Of a stretch of 5,049 nucleotides of DNA, positions 1 to 5,049 are shown piece by piece; position 1 is the first letter of the stretch, and every line of letters begins with the position of its first letter. Origin of the DNA: Euryarchaeota archaeon SCGC AAA252-I15 (GTDB lineage Archaea; Altiarchaeota; Altiarchaeia; IMC4; SCGC-AAA252-I15). A program made the position numbers and the translations under genes. Location: assembly GCA_000402775.1 (NCBI GenBank), contig AQSC01000016.1, forward strand, positions 1-5,049, in the 5' to 3' direction. The notes beneath the pieces were generated by a model that was not told where the DNA came from, ran no database searches, and worked only from the letters and a program-made list of their open reading frames with translations.

Positions 1-2
1 AA

Positions 3-2206
3 TGGAAAGTTAAGAAGAAGGAACAATTATGCCGTCTTTACACAGGAGGTTTGATTGCCGTTATTCCAACATCCATTATAACCTCAATTGTTTTTTACAG
101 GGATACTCCACTACTACGGATTTGAATCGATTAGGGATTTTAGTGGTATACTTGTTAATCAAAAAGATTACAAAGCAATGGAAGATTGCAGTTCTTGCGA
201 CGCTATTATGGGGTCTTTCATCACAATACGAGTTTGGTTATATTTATAGGGAAAGTGGAACCATGTCTCAGGAATTTGCCACCTTCTTTTTGTTATTGAG
301 TATCTATTATGGATTAGATTTTATTTCATCCAATAGAAAACAATCAATTAAACTATTCTTGATGAGTACATCTATTACGGTTAATTCGCACCCTCTTATT
401 GGAATTATCTCTCTTTGTGTATTGTTACTTCTTACTATAACTGTGGTCATATCAAGACTTCCCTCAAACTATATTGTCCTACTTGTATCCTCCACCATAA
501 TAGCAGTGATACCTGGAGCATTGTATACTATTCTAAGTGTTTATAATGGAAATATTCTCCCCTACCATAGAATCCTCTATGATCCAATAGTATATCCCAC
601 AAGCTTTGGGACACAACTTGTTGGACTTAAACCCCTCCATACTATTCGAGAAATAAGTATTATTGTTGGTTCAATTATTGTGCTTTCATTCTCACTTATA
701 ATACAAAAATTTATCAGAACAGATGAAAAAAATCATGTTTCATATAAAAACTTCTTCATTCTTTTTTCTTTATTAATCGTTTTCTTCAATCAGGCAGGCC
801 GACTAGGACTAGATTACTTATATGTCAATAGATTAGATCGTATTCTAACACTATGTTTTATTGGAATTGGATCACTTTTCTTGAATGATATCCTAAATCT
901 TCTCAAAAAGAATATAAATAGAATAAAAACGGATTTTATCATAATTGGCATAGGAATAGTACTCACATCTCACTTCATTCTACCACTTGAACCCTACAAT
1001 CAACCAATAAGGTTAGCATACGATGAAACAATTCAAAATATTCTAAATATAATCAATACTTACCCTGCAAATGATACAACAATTTACTTTCAACAGCGCC
1101 TCTGGTATGATGAACCCAAAATTATTTTTTCACCAGAGATTTCCTATGTAAGGCTTGAGCATTCTGCATTTGTTGACCAGTATACTGGCAACTATACTCC
1201 AACTAATGTATACGAATTTATTTTTGTGGAGAAATTTGAACCTGATTTTTTTAAGTCGAGAAAATATTCTGGAAAAAAGTTCATTTCAATACAAAATAAA
1301 ACACGAAAGTGGGCTGAAAAGTATTTTGAATCGCATAACAACATGAAGGTATTCTATGAAAATGAAAACTTAACCGTTTTTGTAATCAACAATAGTGGTA
1401 TTATACCACAAAGAGTTAACCATTCTGATTCGACTGGATTGATTCTATCTCTTGACCCAGCCTCTGAAACATCAAAAATTATTTTAAAGATACACTCTCC
1501 AAATCAACATACCACTAAAGATGAATTATTTTACAGCATAAACAATGGTATGACCTGGAGTCATCCGATACCATTAATCTTCGATTCAAAAGGAAATGCA
1601 AAATTAACAATAACGGGTATTACGGTACAACCAGGAACAACTTCATTAAAAGTGAAATTGAAATCTCAAAATATAAGCTCTATTCTTGAATTCAACACAG
1701 AAATATGTAATCTAATGATAAAACCATCGAAGATTAAGACCAAAATCGGTGAACAAATTTACGCAGAAATCACACTGAAAAACAATGGTGATATAGCTAT
1801 TAGTCCAAACCATCTTTTTTTAGGGGTAGGCAGTTACCCAAAACATAATCCCACAAATGAATATTGGATTATACACAAGTACACACCAATCAGTCAGAAG
1901 ATACCGGTTGGAAAAACAATAACCATAAGAACCCCATATAAAAAAACAGATTATGAAGGTGAATACAAGATAACTTCCTGGAATAGACTTTACCATTCCT
2001 CCGGAAAAGCATTTACTTGCTCTTATGCACGTGTTTTCACTCAAATAGACGTTAAGGAAAATCTTAATGAAACTGATTGGATAAAAAACAAAATTGATAA
2101 GATAATTTTTATTTTACTTGAGATTCCAAGGCAGATTGTATACCTTCTTTCGATAATCCTTCTGATCCTAGTCCCAACAATTGCTTTTATTGTTTTACAT
2201 CAATGA
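3..2206 (+). CDS. Large multi-pass membrane protein with exported C-terminal domain, probable GT-C-like glycosyltransferase (5' partial, apparent frameshift)
   Basis: The open frame from ATG 29 encodes 725 residues, but its first ~22 residues (rich in Cys, His and Arg) look like out-of-frame noise. The +3 frame, open from position 3 to the stop at 123-125, instead encodes a typical membrane helix (GGLIAVIPTSIITSIVFY). Adding one T to the T6 run at 91-96 joins the two frames smoothly, so the gene probably enters from the left edge and 29 is not its start. Numbering from ATG 29, hydrophobic helices lie near 35-46, 52-66, 80-100, 108-142, 147-170, 205-228, 240-254, 270-290 and 302-320. A soluble region of about 370 residues (~321-690) follows, then a final helix at ~693-722. 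The many N-terminal helices plus an exported domain resemble GT-C (PMT/GT39-like) transferases using lipid-linked sugars. The catalytic acidic loop of such enzymes would lie upstream, so the function is inferred. Residues ~560-675 look like a beta-sandwich of CARDB type. The stop overlaps the next start by 4 nt. Confidence 0.7.
91..96 (+). other. T6 homopolymer at apparent one-base deletion (frameshift site)
   Basis: To the left of this run the membrane-helix signal is in the frame starting at position 3, and to the right it is in the frame starting at position 2. A seventh T would give ...SIVF-LQGYSTTTDLNRLG... with no stop. The downstream frame has its own stop at 11-13, so it cannot be the native frame to the left. 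The shift needed is -1, but the site (GTT TTT TAC in the left frame) does not fit a canonical X XXY YYZ slippery heptamer. Confidence 0.65.
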
Positions 2207-3343
2207 TAATAACTTTTAATATGATCCCATTAACAAAACCCTTTTTCAACCGAAAAGAAATAGAACAGGTACAAAAAGTACTTGAGTCTGGTTGGGTTGC
2301 AGGTCAAGGACCAGTATCCAATAAATTCGAAAAAAAGCTTGCAAAATATGTTGGGACAAAATATGCCATTACACTATCAAACTGCACGGCTGCACTTCAT
2401 CTTTCTCTATTAGCCCTTGGAATTAAATCAGGAGATGAGGTTCTCGTTGCTGACTATACTTTTCCAGCAACAGGTCATTCTGTAATGTATTGTGGAGCTA
2501 AACCAGTTTTCGTAGACATTAATCCTAAAACATACAACATCGAACCCTCCATGATTGAACAGAAAATAACCTCAAAAACTAAGGCAATCATCCCAGTGCA
2601 CGCATTTGGCCAACCTGCTGAAATGGATGCTATTAACGAATTAGCAGAAAAACACAGACTTAAAGTAGTAGAGGATGCGGCATGTGCTCTGGGGGCGAAA
2701 TATAAAAATAAATATGCTGGAACAATCAGTGATGTAGGGTGTTTTTCATTTCACGGCAGGAAAGGCATAACAACTGGTGAAGGGGGGTGCTATAGTTACC
2801 GATGATGAAGAATTAGCAGAGAAAATACGTAAGCTGTCTGTTTTTGGCATGGCATCTGCTTGGAAACGGGAAAAAACAGATAAATTGATTATCCCTAAGT
2901 TCACGGAATTAGGATACAACTATAAAATGAGTGATATCCTTGCTGCAATTGGGATCGCACAATTGGGGAAAATTGAAAAAATCATTAAAAGAAAACGTCT
3001 ACTGGCGCGATACTATACTGATAAACTCTCGGAGATAGAACTAATTGAATCACCTTTCAAAAGTAATATGGTCACACATGTCTATCAAAGTTATGTGACA
3101 TTATTAAACAAAATTATTGACAGAAACAAATTAATTGAAAGATTACTAAAGGTTGGTATCCAAACCCAAATTGGAACATACGCATCCCATATTCAACCAC
3201 TTTATCGTTCCAAAGACAAATGCTTTAATTCGTTAAAAGTATTCAATAGATCTCTATCCCTACCAATATACTATAATCTAAATGAGGAACAAATAGACTT
3301 TGTGATAAACAATCTGAAAAATGAGTTGACGAAATTAAAATGA
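2203..3343 (+). pseudogene. DegT/DnrJ/EryC1/StrS-family PLP-dependent sugar aminotransferase, frameshifted
   Basis: These enzymes move an amino group, usually from glutamate, to a keto-sugar nucleotide in the cytoplasm, giving amino sugars for surface glycans. The product is split into two overlapping frames, 2203-2805 and about 2777-3343, by an extra G in the G6 run at 2782-2787. With five Gs the sequence reads GEGGAIVTDDEELAEKIRK and gives a protein of 379 residues, the normal family length. Numbering from 2203: the phosphate-binding SNCTAAL is at 59-65, PVHAFGQ at 131-137, the cofactor-pairing Asp158 in VEDAAC, and the Schiff-base Lys187 in SFHGRKGITTGEGG. The C-terminal half keeps the GYNYKMSDI and GIQTQIGTYASH segments, so nothing but the frame is damaged. 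The start at 2203 overlaps the upstream stop (ATGA). ATG 2221 (MIPLTKPFF) fits the usual family N-terminus better, and neither has a clear Shine-Dalgarno site. The exact sugar substrate cannot be told. Confidence 0.93.
2782..2787 (+). other. G6 homopolymer with one-base insertion (frameshift site)
   Basis: The run follows GGT GAA, and the conserved GEGG motif needs GGG GGT here, that is five Gs. The sixth G sends the frame into a short CYSYR tail and a TGA at 2803-2805. The intact C-terminal half continues in the next frame. The apparent GTG start at 2777 for that half lies inside the conserved GITTGEGG motif and is not a real start. Confidence 0.9.
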
Positions 3344-4302
3344 CCATAAAAAATAAAAAAATCTTTATTACAGGCGGTGCTGGTTTCATAGCAAATTGTG
3401 TTATTTCACGATTGATAAACGATAACAAAATCATTGTTTATGACAATTTTCATAGGGATACACTTACTGATAGTATATATGAAAAACACAAGAACATCAC
3501 AATCATACAGGGAGATGTCTTAGATTATGAAAAACTTATGAACGGTATGAAGGGTGCTGACATAGTTATTCACGCTGCGGCCATTGCTGGAATCGACACA
3601 GTAATAAAAAGCCCTACTACAACAATGAGAGTGAACATGATCGGAACTGCTAATACTCTTGAGGCGGCCAGAGAAAATAATATCAAAGATAGATTTGTTG
3701 ATTTTTCCACATCTGAAGTTCTAGGAAAAATTGCATTTAAATCAACAGAGAGAGATGAGTCTATTTCCGGAAGTGCCGGAGAAGCACGTTGGTGTTATGC
3801 AGTTAGTAAGTTAGCTGGTGAACACCTGTCAATGGCATATTACAATGAATTTGGTTTACCTGTAGTTTCAGTAAGACCCTTTAATATCTATGGTCCGGGG
3901 CAAACCGGTGAAGGAGCGATACAAATATTCATCAAAAAAGCACTTCAAAATGAAGATATATCCATCTATGGTGATGGTAACCAAATACGTGCTTGGTGTT
4001 ATGTCAACGATTTTGTAACTGGTCTACTACATTGTATCGAAAACCCACAAGCAATTGGTGAATCATTTAATATCGGAAATCCAAGAGCAGTGATAACCAT
4101 CTACGGACTAGCCCAAACAGTGTGTAGGATACTAAACTCTAAGTCAAAAATTGTGTTTAAACCACCCCTCTCTGCAGATATTGAACTAAGAATTCCATCT
4201 GTTGAAAAAGCCTATGAAATTCTAGGTTTTAAAGCTAAAATCGATTTAGACGAAGGAATAAAAAAAACCGCACAATGGTACAAGAAAAAATATAAATTAT
4301 GA
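3340..4302 (+). CDS. NAD-dependent sugar-nucleotide epimerase/dehydratase (extended SDR)
   Basis: This intact 320-residue protein is a cytoplasmic Rossmann-fold enzyme that oxidises a nucleotide sugar at C4 and then epimerises, dehydrates or decarboxylates it. The N-terminal dinucleotide motif is TGGAGFIA (11-18), with Ala in place of the usual third Gly. Asp35 at the end of the second strand (VYDNF) favours NAD over NADP. GDV at 58-60 and HAAA at 78-81 are the usual later contacts. The catalytic residues are visible as Ser123/Thr124 in FSTSEV, and Tyr153 with Lys157 in CYAVSK. Substrate-side motifs RPFNIYGPGQ (179-188) and YGDGNQIRAWCYVND (210-224) are well kept, and the C-terminus has the typical LGFKAKIDLDEGIKKTAQWY ending. 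The start ATG overlaps the aminotransferase stop by 4 nt, and the stop overlaps the next start by 4 nt. Together with the aminotransferase it would make a keto-sugar and then an amino-sugar nucleotide. The subfamily (UDP-Glc 4-epimerase, 4,6-dehydratase or decarboxylase) is not resolved. Confidence 0.94.
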   Translation: MTIKNKKIFITGGAGFIANCVISRLINDNKIIVYDNFHRDTLTDSIYEKHKNITIIQGDVLDYEKLMNGMKGADIVIHAAAIAGIDTVIKSPTTTMRVNMIGTANTLEAARENNIKDRFVDFSTSEVLGKIAFKSTERDESISGSAGEARWCYAVSKLAGEHLSMAYYNEFGLPVVSVRPFNIYGPGQTGEGAIQIFIKKALQNEDISIYGDGNQIRAWCYVNDFVTGLLHCIENPQAIGESFNIGNPRAVITIYGLAQTVCRILNSKSKIVFKPPLSADIELRIPSVEKAYEILGFKAKIDLDEGIKKTAQWYKKKYKL

Positions 4303-4976
4303 TGAATGAAGACCCCAAATCTGATATAATTGAAACTCTAAGACAGTATGGTTTAAAAAACCCCTACCGTATTAAAAAACTTATAGAAGATGCGATTAGA
4401 TTTAACAAACTTAATCTGTCTGACTTAATTGTATTCACAGAAGCAGCATCCAAAAATTATGTTGTTACTCCAATAATTGCCGCGATGGCTGGTGGTAAAG
4501 TCTATGCGATAACAATTGATTCACCTTATGGAAAAGCTAAAGATATCGGGGAGTTTACATACATCTTTGCAGAATTTTGTGGTGTAAGAAATAAAATAGA
4601 TGTTGTTTTCGAAAAGAATAGGAAATTTGTTGAGAAAGCGAATATTGTAACTAATCTGGGGTTTGTAAGACCAATTAACAAAAAGTTCATTGAAATGATG
4701 AATGATAATACTGTAATATCTCTTATGTGTGAAGCTTGGGAATACCGGGAGGGAGATATTGATCTCAAAGAATGTAAATTAAAAAATATTCAGCTTCGTT
4801 GCAATCCTTGCGTGAGCAAGGATTTTATGGTGTTGATGTATCGGTCTATGTTGTGTGTTATTGCGGTGAGGAGTGTTTCTCTTACTTGTGTCCAGTATGT
4901 TTTGGTGGTTAGTGTGTCTCCGTATTTGCGTTTGACTGTGCTGTTGTTGGTTTCGTTCATAGAGCGTTGGTTGTAG
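4299..4976 (+). pseudogene. Conserved protein, possibly dehydrogenase-like, truncated by an IS insertion
   Basis: Only residues 1-164 (4299 to about 4790) look native. They are AT-rich like the upstream genes. From Gln165 (4791) the frame runs antisense through a transposase gene and ends at TAG 4974-4976, giving a 61-residue Cys/Val-rich tail of no biological origin in this gene. The native part has an N-terminal helical stretch (DIIETLRQYGLKNPYRIKK), an alternating strand/helix core (LSDLIVFTEAASKNYVVTP, then GGKVYAITIDSPYGKA at ~65-80), and a C-terminal TNLGFVRPI...VISLMCEAWEYREGDID segment. This pattern suggests a Rossmann-like fold related to NAD-binding dehydrogenases of the 2-hydroxyacid/AdoHcy-hydrolase type, but I do not recognise the exact family and no complete glycine-rich nucleotide motif is visible before the break. 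The start overlaps the epimerase stop by 4 nt (ATGA; a second ATG follows at 4302), so it belongs to the same sugar operon. The missing C-terminus may lie beyond the IS, outside the window. Confidence 0.65.
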
Positions 4977-5049
4977 TCTTCGGGTTTTATTCGTTTGTTG
5001 TGTGCTTTATCCAGGCTCGTGAACTCACGGTGTTTGATGAGCGGGCGGA
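4790..5049 (-). CDS. IS5-type DDE transposase, C-terminal fragment (5' end beyond window)
   Basis: Read on the minus strand from 5047 to the TGA at 4792-4790, this frame gives 85 residues starting RPLIKHREFTSLDKAHNKRI and continuing to the gene's stop. It contains the Y-(2)-R-(3)-E-(6)-K signature of IS4/IS5-group transposases: Tyr25, Arg28, Glu32 and Lys39 of the visible part, in YNQRSMNETNNSTVK. Glu32 (codon at 4954-4952) is then the last acid of the DDE triad. The following TYWTQVRETLLTAITHNIDRY helix is also typical. The RPLIKHREF...AHN...YNQRS pattern resembles transposases of haloarchaeal and methanogen IS elements, which is a recollection rather than a search result. The two upstream Asp residues lie beyond the right edge. 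The coding strand is A/C-rich with few Gs, and the region is about 44% GC, clearly higher than the flanking operon, which fits an acquired element. Confidence 0.9.
   Translation of the reverse strand, partial: RPLIKHREFTSLDKAHNKRIKPEDYNQRSMNETNNSTVKRKYGDTLTTKTYWTQVRETLLTAITHNIDRYINTIKSLLTQGLQRS
4790..5049 (-). mobile_element. Insertion sequence, transposase-3' end (element continues right of window)
   Basis: The left boundary lies close to 4790, where the AT-rich operon gene stops resembling its family and the G/T-rich antisense of the transposase begins. The transposase stop codon sits at the junction itself (4790-4792), so the element's end is within a few bases of the end of its gene. The terminal inverted repeat and target-site duplication cannot be read because the other end is outside the window. 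The insertion interrupts the fourth operon gene in codon 164 or 165. Confidence 0.85.
4803..4824. repeat. Perfect 9-bp inverted repeat (hairpin) near the IS end
   Basis: AATCCTTGC (4803-4811) and GCAAGGATT (4816-4824) are exact reverse complements around a GTGA loop. The repeat lies inside the last codons of the transposase (about KSLLTQGL), some 12 bases from the apparent IS edge. In the minus-strand transcript the hairpin is followed 16 nt later by a T6 run (complement of 4781-4786) in the target gene. It could therefore act as a transcription stop or protect the transposase mRNA, or be a subterminal transposase-binding site. None of these roles is shown. Confidence 0.7.

Noticed and set aside
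29..31. ATG 29 as true start of the membrane protein, with AAGGA 6 nt upstream
   Set aside because: The residues up to about position 22 look unlike protein of this kind, and a membrane helix is encoded in another frame over the same bases, so this start is probably an artefact of the T6 frameshift.
91..98. Programmed -1 ribosomal frameshift at the T6 run
   Set aside because: The zero-frame codons are TTT TAC, which do not allow re-pairing as a standard slippery heptamer. A base lost from the run is simpler.
1155..1346. Small + strand open frame of 63 codons
   Set aside because: It lies wholly inside the membrane protein gene in another frame, and the host frame has the sensible protein.
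1820..2044. Minus-strand open frame of 74 codons
   Set aside because: Antisense shadow of the beta-sandwich part of the membrane protein, with no promoter or family signal.
2777..3343. Separate gene starting at GTG 2777
   Set aside because: It begins inside the conserved GITTGEGG motif of the aminotransferase and is the second half of the same enzyme.
3243..3434. Minus-strand open frame of 63 codons
   Set aside because: Antisense shadow across the aminotransferase/epimerase junction, where both + strand genes are well conserved.
4526..4768. Minus-strand open frame of 80 codons
   Set aside because: Antisense shadow of the truncated fourth gene, whose + strand frame is coupled to the operon.
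1..5049. CRISPR array, tRNA or rRNA gene, riboswitch, or defence system
   Set aside because: The window is almost fully covered by protein-coding sequence with overlapping ends. No regularly spaced repeats, RNA-like folds in intergenic space, or defence-family motifs were seen.

Overview
This window looks like a piece of a surface-polysaccharide (cell-surface glycan) locus from an AT-rich prokaryote, most likely an archaeon. The archaeal reading rests mainly on the transposase fragment at the right edge, which resembles IS5-type transposases that I know from haloarchaea and methanogens. It is supported by the exported domain of the first gene, which carries many N-x-S/T sequons, and by the lack of clear Shine-Dalgarno sites at the gene junctions. 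The genus cannot be fixed from this sequence.

Layout, left to right, all on the + strand until the end: (1) positions 1-2206, the 3' part of a large multi-pass membrane protein with a C-terminal exported domain, probably a GT-C-type glycosyltransferase or relative, running off the left edge; (2) 2203-3343, a DegT/DnrJ/EryC1/StrS-family PLP-dependent sugar aminotransferase split by one extra G in a G6 run; (3) 3340-4302, an intact NAD-dependent sugar epimerase/dehydratase (extended SDR); (4) 4299-about 4790, the N-terminal 164 residues of a conserved protein that may be dehydrogenase-like, cut off by (5) an insertion sequence whose 3' end (transposase C-terminus, minus strand) fills 4790-5049. 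There is no intergenic space: the three + strand junctions are all 4-nt ATGA overlaps, so the genes form one translationally coupled operon whose promoter lies left of the window.

The epimerase/dehydratase and the aminotransferase are a classic pair for making an amino- or deoxyamino-sugar nucleotide. The membrane protein would use or transfer a lipid-linked sugar on the outer face of the membrane. The truncated fourth gene is coupled to the pair and may modify the same sugar.

The most notable point is that three of the four operon genes are damaged as written. The membrane protein gene has an apparent one-base deletion at a T6 run (91-96), the aminotransferase has a one-base insertion at a G6 run (2782-2787), and the fourth gene is interrupted by the IS. 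The homopolymer lesions could be sequencing errors or real decay or switching of the locus. I see no CRISPR array, RNA gene, or clearly novel defence or mobile system here.
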